From Bowmanella denitrificans (GTDB lineage Bacteria > Pseudomonadota > Gammaproteobacteria > Enterobacterales > Alteromonadaceae), in the NCBI RefSeq assembly GCF_039522935.1, contig NZ_BAAAEI010000006.1:806001-870000 (forward strand): a stretch of DNA of 64,000 nucleotides, read 5' to 3'. The position numbers and the translations under genes were made by a program. Below the pieces are notes generated by a model. That model was not told the origin of the DNA and made no database searches. It saw nothing but the letters and a program-made list of their open reading frames with translations. This document shows positions 41,850 through 50,208 of this stretch, one piece after another; position 1 is the stretch's first letter, and the number at the start of each line of letters is the position of its first letter.

Positions 41850-42416
41850 ATGAAAAAAGCTGAATTTCTGAACAGATTTCATCATGCCCGCCAGGTCGAC
41901 AGTGAGCGGGATTTTCCGCTGCGTAAACCCGGCAGGCCGGCAGCCGTGCTGATGCCAATTATTGAACGGGACGAACTGACCTTGCTATTTACCCGCCGTG
42001 CAGGCCATCTCAAGCATCACGCCGGGCAGGTTAGCTTTCCCGGTGGCAGGCAAGAGCCTGAAGACGCCGACCTACTGGATACCGCCTTACGTGAAACCCG
42101 TGAAGAGATTGGCATCAATACTGACAATATTGAGATTGTAGGCCAGCTGCAGCGTTATCGAACCGTGAGCGGCTACGAAGTTACGCCTTACATCGGCATC
42201 TTACCTCCGCCGCGCAAACTGATACCAGATCACAATGAAGTGGCCTCGGTGTTTGAAGTGCCGCTCAGCTATTTAATGAATAAACACAATCATATGGTGC
42301 ACCTTGCCGAGCGTCAGGGCCTGACCCACCCGATTTATTTTATTCACTGGCAACAACAACATATCTGGGGGGCAACGGCGGCTTTTGTGCGTACTTTGTC
42401 TAATCATCTAACCTGA
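41850..42416 (+). CDS. nudL: Nudix hydrolase, CoA pyrophosphatase
   Basis: Protein of 188 residues of the NudL/YeaB group. The Nudix box is complete: GGRQEPEDADLLDTALRETREEIGI (Gly, Glu and REXXEE positions all present, written here in parts: GGRQEPED, TALRETREEIG). The preceding FTRRAGHLKHHAGQVSFPGG is the extra motif of CoA pyrophosphatases. Likely trims CoA or its oxidised forms. The ATG at 41850 lies 54 bp after pabB; the pabB-nudL pair is conserved in E. coli. Confidence 0.93.
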   Translation: MKKAEFLNRFHHARQVDSERDFPLRKPGRPAAVLMPIIERDELTLLFTRRAGHLKHHAGQVSFPGGRQEPEDADLLDTALRETREEIGINTDNIEIVGQLQRYRTVSGYEVTPYIGILPPPRKLIPDHNEVASVFEVPLSYLMNKHNHMVHLAERQGLTHPIYFIHWQQQHIWGATAAFVRTLSNHLT

Positions 42417-42494
42417 ATCAGACATTGTCCGGCCGCCTGACATCTTAACCGGAAGGGGGGCGTTGACGGCCTCACACCGCCAACCAATAACGGA

Positions 42495-43871
42495 TTATCG
42501 ACGCGGGAACATGCCGCCCGGGCCACCAGGAGGCATCATCCCTTTCATACGCTGCATCATCTTCTGCATCCCGCCACCCGACATTTTCTTCATCATTTTC
42601 TGCATCTGGGTAAACTGTTTAAGCAAACGGTTTACATCCTGAATTTGTGTACCAGAGCCTGCGGCAATGCGACGCTTGCGCGACCCTTTGATGATATCCG
42701 GGTTGGCACGCTCTTTGGCGGTCATCGAATTGATAATGGCTTCCAGTTGGTTAAAGCTCTTGTCGTTGGCTTTTTCCTTGATCTGTTCGGACATATTGCC
42801 CATGCCGGGCAGTTTGTCGAGCATCGACATCATGCCGCCCATACTGCGCATCTGTTCCAATTGTTCTTTGAAATCCTGCAGGTCAAATCCTTTCCCTTTC
42901 TGGATCTTCTTAGCCATTTTCTGCGCTTTGTCTTTATCAACTTTGCGCTCGACTTCTTCAATCAGGCTCAACACATCGCCCATGCCCAGAATACGCGACG
43001 CAACGCGATCCGGGTGGAATGGCTCAAGTGCATCAGACTTTTCACCCATACCCAGGAATTTGATCGGCTTACCGGTAATATGTCGTACCGACAATGCCGC
43101 ACCACCGCGGGCATCACCATCCGCCTTGGTCAGGATCACGCCGGTCAGTGGCAATGCATCATTAAAGGCTTTAGCGGTGTTTGCAGCGTCCTGGCCCGTC
43201 ATGGCATCGACAACGAACAAAGTCTCTACAGGCTTAACCGCCTGGTGCAGGGCCTTAATCTCGTCCATCATGCTTTCATCAACATGCAAACGGCCAGCCG
43301 TATCCACTAACAACACATCATAGAATTGCTTCTTGGCATGCTCGATAGCGCCATTAACGATATCGATGGGTTTCTGGCTGATGTCCGATGGATAGAAACT
43401 TACCTGCACTTCGTTGGCCAGAGTTTCCAGCTGCTTAATCGCCGCCGGGCGATACACGTCGGCACTCACCACCAGCACTTTTTTCTTTTCCCGCTCCCGC
43501 AGGAAACGCGCTAATTTACCGACGCTGGTGGTTTTACCCGCCCCTTGCAGGCCTGCCATCATCACTACAGCTGGCGGCTGTGCCGATAAAGCCAGCTTTT
43601 CGTTGGCCTGGCCCATAATGGCTTCCAGCTCGCCACGTACAATTTTAACAAACACCTGGCCAGGATTAAGGCTCTTGCTGACTTCAATGCCAACGGCTTT
43701 TTCCTTAACCTGATTGATAAACTCCCGCACCACCGGCAACGCCACATCGGCTTCAAGCAAAGCCATCCTGACTTCACGCAGGGTGTCTTTGATATTGTCC
43801 TCAGTGAGTCGACCACGACCACTGATGTTTTTCAGGGTCTGCCCAAGGCGTTCGGTAAGATTTTCAAACAT
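42495..43871 (-). CDS. ffh: signal recognition particle protein Ffh
   Basis: GTPase that with 4.5S RNA targets nascent inner-membrane proteins to FtsY and SecYEG. The protein has 458 residues starting MFENLTERLGQTLKNISGRG at the ATG 43871; an in-frame start 42 codons upstream is non-conserved. The N domain is followed by the G domain (GLQGAGKTTSVGKLARFL, DTAGRLHVD, TKADGDARGG) and the methionine-rich M domain with RRIAAGSGTQIQDVNRLLKQ and a C-terminus full of Met and Gly (MQKMMQRMKGMMPPGG). Divergent from ypjD, as in E. coli. Confidence 0.98.
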   Translation of the reverse strand: MFENLTERLGQTLKNISGRGRLTEDNIKDTLREVRMALLEADVALPVVREFINQVKEKAVGIEVSKSLNPGQVFVKIVRGELEAIMGQANEKLALSAQPPAVVMMAGLQGAGKTTSVGKLARFLREREKKKVLVVSADVYRPAAIKQLETLANEVQVSFYPSDISQKPIDIVNGAIEHAKKQFYDVLLVDTAGRLHVDESMMDEIKALHQAVKPVETLFVVDAMTGQDAANTAKAFNDALPLTGVILTKADGDARGGAALSVRHITGKPIKFLGMGEKSDALEPFHPDRVASRILGMGDVLSLIEEVERKVDKDKAQKMAKKIQKGKGFDLQDFKEQLEQMRSMGGMMSMLDKLPGMGNMSEQIKEKANDKSFNQLEAIINSMTAKERANPDIIKGSRKRRIAAGSGTQIQDVNRLLKQFTQMQKMMKKMSGGGMQKMMQRMKGMMPPGGPGGMFPRR

Positions 43872-44145
43872 ATCAGGTCTCATCCTTTTCGACGCCGACC
43901 ACTGGCGTCTGAAATAAAAAATGCAGGCAATTAGCCGGTGCCGCGGATTATATAGGCGATGCAGGGCAATTTCCATGTATCCGCACTGCCCATCCAAGGC
44001 AACCTGTTGATATTCATTCTCATTAGGCTGGTTTAGCCAACAACGAAAAGATATACTTGGGCGCCATTTGGCAAAGTCAGCCGGGCTCAGAGGCCTGGTT
44101 TCGGAAGGAATCTTAACTACAGATGCTAATCAGTAAGGCAAAACA

Positions 44146-44940
44146 ATGTTCCTGTTAGGTTTGATGGTCACCTTGCTCTATCTGGTTGCGGCAATCCATA
44201 TTGGCAGCCGGTTGTTTCATCACGAAGGGCCGCGGCATAAGTTCTCTGCCTTCCTCGGCACGCTTGGGGTGGTGCTGCATCTTTGGTTACTGAGCGAAGG
44301 CATATTTAACCAACCAGGCCAGAACATGAGCATACTCAATGTGGCCTCATTGGTCGCCTGGATGATTACCCTTTCGATGACCATCGCCTCCTTTAGCTTA
44401 CCCAATGCCATTTTACTGCCTGTGGTGTACGGATTTTCTGCCATTACTGTGTTGCTCAATCTGCTCGTGCCCGACACGCACCTGATGCATATTGAAATGC
44501 GTCCGGCCCTGATTGCCCACATCACCCTGGCTCTATTTGCCTATGGCTGCCTGATGATCAGTATGCTGTACGCCTTACAACTGGCTTGTATTAATTTTCG
44601 CCTGAAGCGCAAGCAACTTTCATTGTTGCATTCGTCCTTGCCGCCTTTGCTGATTGTTGAACAAATTCTATTCAAGCTGCTGCTAGTGGGCACGGTGCTA
44701 CTAACCTTATCCCTGGTCAGTGGTTTTATGTTCCTGGATGATATGTTCGCCCAGCATCAGGTGCACAAAACCGTCCTGTCCAGCCTGGCTTGGCTGGTGT
44801 TTGTGCTGCTGCTGGCGGGACATTATCGCTTTGGTTGGCGTGGTCGCCCGGTGGTGATTACAACCCTGGTTGGGGCCATGTTATTAACCCTGGCCTATTT
44901 TGGCAGTCGCTTTGTCAAAGAAGTTTTACTGGGAATGTAG
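44146..44940 (+). CDS. ypjD: CcsA-like inner membrane protein YpjD
   Basis: Protein of 264 residues with eight hydrophobic helices, of the CcsA/CcmF-related cytochrome c assembly family. IEMRPALIAHITLALFAYGC and WLVFVLLLAGHYRFGWRGR carry the conserved histidines and the WRG turn near the C-terminus. The function of YpjD itself is unsettled. The ffh-ypjD-corB neighbourhood is conserved with E. coli. The ATG at 44146 has only a weak ribosome-binding site. Confidence 0.9.
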   Translation: MFLLGLMVTLLYLVAAIHIGSRLFHHEGPRHKFSAFLGTLGVVLHLWLLSEGIFNQPGQNMSILNVASLVAWMITLSMTIASFSLPNAILLPVVYGFSAITVLLNLLVPDTHLMHIEMRPALIAHITLALFAYGCLMISMLYALQLACINFRLKRKQLSLLHSSLPPLLIVEQILFKLLLVGTVLLTLSLVSGFMFLDDMFAQHQVHKTVLSSLAWLVFVLLLAGHYRFGWRGRPVVITTLVGAMLLTLAYFGSRFVKEVLLGM

Positions 44941-45031
44941 AAACGAGTTTGGCAAACTAGAGCGTCGGATGATTCCTTGCTGTACAAACAAGACGGCAGG
45001 GAAAAGTTAAGACAACACAGGAACCCCATCT

Positions 45032-46333
45032 TTGGACGACATATCTACCGGCACGCTGTTTATTCTGCTTGCCATCCTCATATTGTTATCCGCCTATTTT
45101 TCAAGTTCCGAAACCGGCATGATGTCCATCAACCGGTATCGGCTCAAGCACCTGGTGAAAGAAGAACACAAAGGTGCGATTCGTGTGCACAAGTTGCTGC
45201 TAAGACCGGATCGCCTGATTGGTCTGATTCTGATCGGTAATAACCTGGTGAATATTGCCGCCTCGGCCATCGCCACCATTATCGGTATGCGTTTGTTTGG
45301 TGATGTGGGTATTGCCATTGCAACCTTTGCCCTGACTCTGGTGATCCTGGTATTCGCCGAAGTCACTCCAAAAACGCTGGCGGCGCTTTACCCGGAAAAA
45401 GTGTCCTTCCCCAGCTCGGTGATATTACTGCCAATGCTGAAACTGCTTTATCCGGTGGTGTTTATTGTTAACGGCTTTACCAATGCCTTCTTGGTGCTGT
45501 TCCGTATCAGCCCCAAAAACGGTGATGAAGACAGCTTAAGCCGCGAAGAATTGCGCACCGTGGTGCATGAAGCCGGTGCCATGATCCCCAAACAACACCA
45601 GGATATGTTGGTGGGAATTCTGGATCTGGAGAAAGTAACGGCCGAGGATATTATGATCCCCCGTAACGAAATCGTCGGCATCGATATCAATGACGACTGG
45701 AAAGCCATCCAGAAGCAACTGATGCATTCCCAGCATACTCGTGTGCTGTTATACCGTGACACCATAGACGATGCGGTAGGTTTTATACATGCTCGGGATG
45801 CGCTGCGACTGCTGGCCAAAGACGAGTTTTCCAAAGCCAATCTGTTACGCGCCGTGCGGGAAATTTATTTCACGCCGGAAACGACGCCACTGCATACCCT
45901 GCTCTACAAGTTTCAGTCGGCCAAGGAGCGCATTGGTCTGGTTGTGGATGAATACGGTGATATTCAGGGGCTGGTGACGCTGGAGGATATTCTCGAGGAG
46001 ATCGTCGGCGACTTTACCACTACCATCCTGCCCACCCATAGCAAGGAAGTGAACATCGAGGATGATGGCAGTGTGATGGTCGACGGCAGTGCCAACATTC
46101 GGGATCTGAACAAGGAAATGGACTGGAACCTGCCCATCGAAGGGCCTAAAACCCTTAATGGCTTAATTCTGGAACATTTCGAGGCCATTCCTTCCACGCA
46201 GGTGTGTTGCCGCTTAGCAGGTTACCCTATGGAGATCATTGAAATAAATGACAACATGGTCAAAACGGTCAGGGTTAAGCCGCTTTATTACAAGGAGCCC
46301 GACCCTGCGCGTGGCGACAGTCTGACAGGCTAA
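45032..46333 (+). CDS. corB: CNNM/CorB-type magnesium/cobalt transport protein
   Basis: Membrane protein of 433 residues: an N-terminal DUF21 domain with about three to four helices (FILLAILILLSAYFSSSETG), a pair of CBS domains (about 200-320, including VTAEDIMIPRNEIVGIDI and GLVVDEYGDIQGLVTLEDIL), and a C-terminal CorC/HlyC domain. Implicated in Mg2+ homeostasis and efflux. The start is a TTG at 45032: its first residues (DDISTGTLFILL) align position by position with E. coli YfjD, and CAGGAAC stands upstream. It follows ypjD by 91 bp, as in E. coli. Confidence 0.94.
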   Translation: MDDISTGTLFILLAILILLSAYFSSSETGMMSINRYRLKHLVKEEHKGAIRVHKLLLRPDRLIGLILIGNNLVNIAASAIATIIGMRLFGDVGIAIATFALTLVILVFAEVTPKTLAALYPEKVSFPSSVILLPMLKLLYPVVFIVNGFTNAFLVLFRISPKNGDEDSLSREELRTVVHEAGAMIPKQHQDMLVGILDLEKVTAEDIMIPRNEIVGIDINDDWKAIQKQLMHSQHTRVLLYRDTIDDAVGFIHARDALRLLAKDEFSKANLLRAVREIYFTPETTPLHTLLYKFQSAKERIGLVVDEYGDIQGLVTLEDILEEIVGDFTTTILPTHSKEVNIEDDGSVMVDGSANIRDLNKEMDWNLPIEGPKTLNGLILEHFEAIPSTQVCCRLAGYPMEIIEINDNMVKTVRVKPLYYKEPDPARGDSLTG

Positions 46334-46350
46334 CCAGAGCCTGTTGGCCT

Positions 46351-46536
46351 TTACTTCTGCTTTTCCTGTTGCAGGCGTTTTTGACGAATATTGGCTTTCA
46401 ATTGCTCAACCTTGTCATTGAGTTGCCCCAAACGCTCAAAGATGCCCTGCAACTCATCGTCGTAGACCAGATCTGACTGTTCCAAATGATTTTCTAATAC
46501 CTGCTGTAAATAGGCAGGCAAGCTTTTACCGGACAT
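46351..46536 (-). CDS. small coiled-coil protein, unknown function
   Basis: Protein of 61 residues: a helical start (SLPAYLQQVLENHLEQSD) and a heptad-rich C-terminus (FERLGQLNDKVEQLKANIRQ) rich in Lys, Gln and Leu. The ribosome-binding site is unusually strong (AGGAGGAGGAGAG ahead of the ATG), which is the best reason to accept it as real. It is convergent with corB. Unrecognised family; could be a partner-binding adaptor. Confidence 0.7.
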   Translation of the reverse strand: MSGKSLPAYLQQVLENHLEQSDLVYDDELQGIFERLGQLNDKVEQLKANIRQKRLQQEKQK

Positions 46537-46635
46537 CTCTCCTCCTCCTCACAAGTATTATCGGAGAGATGCGTAAAAGCTAAAGGCAAGATCGAAATTT
46601 CATTGCCGGCAAGACGAGCTAGCAGCCACACATTT

Positions 46636-47100
46636 CTAAGGTATATGCTGCCTGACTAGCGAGGCCCGGCCATTTTCCGGTTCATAGTCCAGCACCGCGA
46701 TACCTGCAGTAGCAAACAGCATCGAATAAAAATGGCCGCTCAGTTCATCCACCAAGGCGCTGACAAAAGGCATATGACTAACAATCAGCACACGCTGCAC
46801 AGTGGGTCGACTGGCGAGTAACGCCTGCAGATATGCATGGAAGTGCTCAGCCTGACCATTGGGGGTAACATCATTGCAAATCTCAGTGACTTCCACTGGT
46901 AGCATGGTCTTAACCGCATCCAACGTCTGAATGGCTCTGGCGTAAGGACTGACAAGTACCAAGTCAATATGACCCGCCACCTCTTTCAGCCAACCACCGC
47001 TTCCCTTGGCTTCAGCCACACCATAATCGGTAAGATTGCGGCTGGCGTCTTCAACAAAACGACTTTCCGCCTCACCATGGCGCATTACAAAAATTTGCAT
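46636..47100 (-). CDS. sixA: phosphohistidine phosphatase SixA
   Basis: Histidine-phosphatase superfamily protein of 154 residues. The N-terminus MQIFVMRHGEAESRF contains the RHG catalytic histidine. VLVSPYARAIQTLDAVK and the late VLIVSHMPFVSALVDEL supply the remaining superfamily residues. SixA dephosphorylates phosphohistidine on phosphotransfer proteins (ArcB HPt, and the nitrogen PTS in E. coli). It lies divergently, 136 bp, from the large M16 peptidase gene. Confidence 0.92.
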   Translation of the reverse strand: MQIFVMRHGEAESRFVEDASRNLTDYGVAEAKGSGGWLKEVAGHIDLVLVSPYARAIQTLDAVKTMLPVEVTEICNDVTPNGQAEHFHAYLQALLASRPTVQRVLIVSHMPFVSALVDELSGHFYSMLFATAGIAVLDYEPENGRASLVRQHIP

Positions 47101-47236
47101 TGACAGTTTAATTCCCCAAAATACCTGGAAAATATCGGCACGCGACTATAACAAATAAAAAGGACAGGCACCCTCAGTTGCAATTTGCCACGTTATCCTA
47201 TTTGATACCCTATATACCAACTAACAGGCTCAGCGC

Positions 47237-49996
47237 GTGATCATCAGCACCTATGATAGATGCCACTATCGGCACCTGAAACTGGACAATGGTCTGAATG
47301 TACTGCTGGTGCAAGATCCAGACAGCCGAAAATCTGCTGCCTGTGCTGCGATAGCCATGGGCCATTTCCAGGATCCAACGCACTGTCAGGGACTGGCACA
47401 TTTGCTTGAGCATATGCTGTTCCTTGGCAGTCAATCCTACCCTGTTGCTAACCACCTGGCAGACTACCTGTCGTTAAACGGCGGACATGTTAACGCCTGG
47501 ACGGGTACAGAACAATCCAGTTTCTACTTTGATGCGTTTAATAGCGGTTTTGCCCATGCACTTGAACAATTCAGCGCGATGCTCAGCAAGCCGTTATTTG
47601 ATCCGCAAGCCATTTCCAGTGAATTAAACGCTATTGATGCTGAATTCCGGCTGAAGCAACAAGACGACCTCAGACGCCTGTATCAGGTGCACAAAGAGAC
47701 CTGTAATCCCGCTCACCCATTCAGCAAATTTTCGGTCGGCAATCAGGAAATATTCGGCCAGTTCAGTGCCGGGCAATTGCAACAGATGCTGATGCAATTA
47801 CATCAGAAATATTACCGCGCCGGAAATATGAGTTTAAGTTTGGTGTCAGATATGACACTTGATGAGCAAGAAGACTTATGCAGGCGATATTTCGCTGCTC
47901 TGCCCCATGGCAAAACAAACGAGGCCAATGCCTACCCACCCTTGTACTTGCCCGAACAGTTGGGGGTTATTCTCAATATTACCCCACTGAAGACTGCCAG
48001 GCGTCTGATCGTTAGTTTTGCGCTGGAGGATGTGCACCAGTATTACCTGAGCAAACCCCTGAATCTAATCAGCCATTTAATTGGCGATGAAGGCCCCGGC
48101 AGCCTGTTATGTTATTTACGAAACCAGGGTTGGGCGACCAGTCTCAGTGCTGGCGGGGGAATTCAGGGCAGTAATTTCAAAGACTTCAATGTCAGCATGC
48201 AACTGACTCCGCTAGGGGCTGCTCATTGGCAGGAAGTCGTTAAAGCGTTGTTTTCATGCCTGCAACTTATTCGCCAACAGGGCATTACACAGTGGCGTTT
48301 TGATGAACGTCAGGCGTTTGGCCAGATGGCCTTTGATTTTCATGATAAGCCTAAAGCTATGGATATGGCCTCGCACCTGGCTACCCAGTTACATTTTTAT
48401 CCTCCTCAGCATTTGCTGAGTGGCGAATACCTGATGGATACGTTCGCCCCTGAATTGATAAAGCACATGTTGGAACAAATGACACCTGACAACATGCGCC
48501 TGAAACTGATCCTGCCCGATCAGGTCACTGACCGAGCAGCGCGCTGGTATCAAACACCCTACTCTATTTCGCCCCTGCCAACGGACTTCATTAAGCAGTG
48601 CCGTCAGCCGAAGGAAATTGACGAATTACGCTTACCGGAACCCAACCCATACTTAAGCGTGCACACGCAACTTAATGAAGTAGATCAGCGTTTTCTGTTG
48701 CCGGTTAAGCTGTGCAGCACTAACAACCTGAGTTTTTGGTTTTGTCAGGACGATGAATTTCGACAACCCAAAGGCGAGTTGTATTTGTCTTTTGATAGCC
48801 AGGCAGTCATGCAAGGTGCCAATTTGTGTGCCTATAAACGCATATGGACAGCGATGGTTCAGGAGCGTTTGAACCAGGATTTTTATCAGGCCAGTATTGC
48901 TGGATTACACTTCCACTTTTATGCACATCAGGGTGGGTTTTCCCTGCATACCAGCGGTTTCAGCCACCAACAATTTACTATGGCTGAGCAGATGCTCAGA
49001 CAGATTGTTAGATTTGATTACACCCGTGATGAGTTTGAACAAGCCAAAACCAGACAAATCCAGGCTATGCAAAATAGTCTGCTCAATAAGCCGGTAAACC
49101 GGCTATTCAGCCATTTGTCGGTGCTGATGCAACCGCTGTCTTTTTCCATGGAAGATATGCTGCCTATGGTTGAGGATGCAGATTTTGCCCAGATGCAAAA
49201 TCAACATACTCATCTTCTGGCCGCCCTGCACCTGGAAGCCTTTGCACATGGAGACTGGTCTGAGTCAGACACACAGGCATTTGCACAAACACTACAGCAA
49301 GGGGAATTGGCCGAAAAACTGCGTATCGGTACATTGCCAAGACAGGTGATAGCACTGACAGACAATTATCAGTTAGCGGTGCCCTGTCAGGCAGATGACA
49401 ATGCGGTATTGTTGTACTTCCAAACACCTTGTGCCGACGTGGAATGTATCGCGCTAACCATATTGACCGAACAACTGCTGGCCGCGCCCTTTTTCAATCA
49501 ATTACGCACTCAGAAACAGTTGGGCTATTTAGTCGGAAGTGGCTATATGCCTTATAACCAGCATCCGGGCATGGGCTTTTATATCCAATCGCCACAATAT
49601 GACAATGCAACCCTGGTGCGCGAAATTCGTGACTTCCTGCACCAAAGCCTGGCCGGCATCGCGTCCATCTCAGAATCAGACTGGCAAGCCATCAAACAAG
49701 GGATCGCCAAGCAGTTGATCAGCAAAGACACCGGGTTGTCCATGCGCAGTCAGCGTTTGTGGCTGGCCATAGGCAATGAAGACCTTAACTTTGACCAGCC
49801 ACAGCGACTCAGCAAACAGATTCTGGCCTTAAGCCGCGAACAGGTATTGCATTTTTGCCAGGGGTTCAACGCCAGCAATGGGTTTGGCTCAGTACTGCTG
49901 TACAGCACCCAATCAGATCAATCGGCACAGCCACTGCAGGGTGTGCATATTGACAATTTGCCGCAATTTAAGGCAAATGCACGGCTGATTCGTTAA
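47237..49996 (+). CDS. M16 family metallopeptidase (insulysin/protease III-like)
   Basis: Protein of 919 residues, the four-domain single-chain length of insulin-degrading enzyme and pitrilysin. The inverted zinc motif is HLLEH (His55, Glu58, His59) in QGLAHLLEHMLFLGS, followed by GGHVNAWTGTEQSSFYFD and the third ligand in ELNAIDAEF. The C-terminal half carries FNQLRTQKQLGYLVGSGY, the substrate-binding signature. No signal peptide is visible, so it may be cytosolic, unlike E. coli protease III. The start is GTG at 47237 with AGG upstream. It probably degrades small peptides. Confidence 0.93.
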   Translation: MIISTYDRCHYRHLKLDNGLNVLLVQDPDSRKSAACAAIAMGHFQDPTHCQGLAHLLEHMLFLGSQSYPVANHLADYLSLNGGHVNAWTGTEQSSFYFDAFNSGFAHALEQFSAMLSKPLFDPQAISSELNAIDAEFRLKQQDDLRRLYQVHKETCNPAHPFSKFSVGNQEIFGQFSAGQLQQMLMQLHQKYYRAGNMSLSLVSDMTLDEQEDLCRRYFAALPHGKTNEANAYPPLYLPEQLGVILNITPLKTARRLIVSFALEDVHQYYLSKPLNLISHLIGDEGPGSLLCYLRNQGWATSLSAGGGIQGSNFKDFNVSMQLTPLGAAHWQEVVKALFSCLQLIRQQGITQWRFDERQAFGQMAFDFHDKPKAMDMASHLATQLHFYPPQHLLSGEYLMDTFAPELIKHMLEQMTPDNMRLKLILPDQVTDRAARWYQTPYSISPLPTDFIKQCRQPKEIDELRLPEPNPYLSVHTQLNEVDQRFLLPVKLCSTNNLSFWFCQDDEFRQPKGELYLSFDSQAVMQGANLCAYKRIWTAMVQERLNQDFYQASIAGLHFHFYAHQGGFSLHTSGFSHQQFTMAEQMLRQIVRFDYTRDEFEQAKTRQIQAMQNSLLNKPVNRLFSHLSVLMQPLSFSMEDMLPMVEDADFAQMQNQHTHLLAALHLEAFAHGDWSESDTQAFAQTLQQGELAEKLRIGTLPRQVIALTDNYQLAVPCQADDNAVLLYFQTPCADVECIALTILTEQLLAAPFFNQLRTQKQLGYLVGSGYMPYNQHPGMGFYIQSPQYDNATLVREIRDFLHQSLAGIASISESDWQAIKQGIAKQLISKDTGLSMRSQRLWLAIGNEDLNFDQPQRLSKQILALSREQVLHFCQGFNASNGFGSVLLYSTQSDQSAQPLQGVHIDNLPQFKANARLIR

Positions 49997-50208
49997 AAGT
50001 CAGCCTTTTCTACCTCCAGCCCTTTGACTTGAACCCAGACATATTTTAACGTACGAAATCAACAAGACGTTGGCAGGCCAGGAGGGTAGCCAGTTGCAGG
50101 TCAATCGCTGAGCGATTTGGCCAATGATTTTGGCAGGGATGGCCGACAGCAGAAAATACCCGATAAACATAATTACTATAAAGCAGCGGCGCTGCTAAAA
50201 GGTGTCCT

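Noticed and set aside
42645..43323. Two overlapping 218-221-codon plus-strand ORFs inside ffh
   Set aside because: Antisense shadows of ffh; not similar to any known type of protein.
44008..44026. Fur-box-like GATATTCATTCTCATTAGG upstream of ypjD
   Set aside because: Only about 13 of 19 consensus positions, and no iron gene follows; likely chance.
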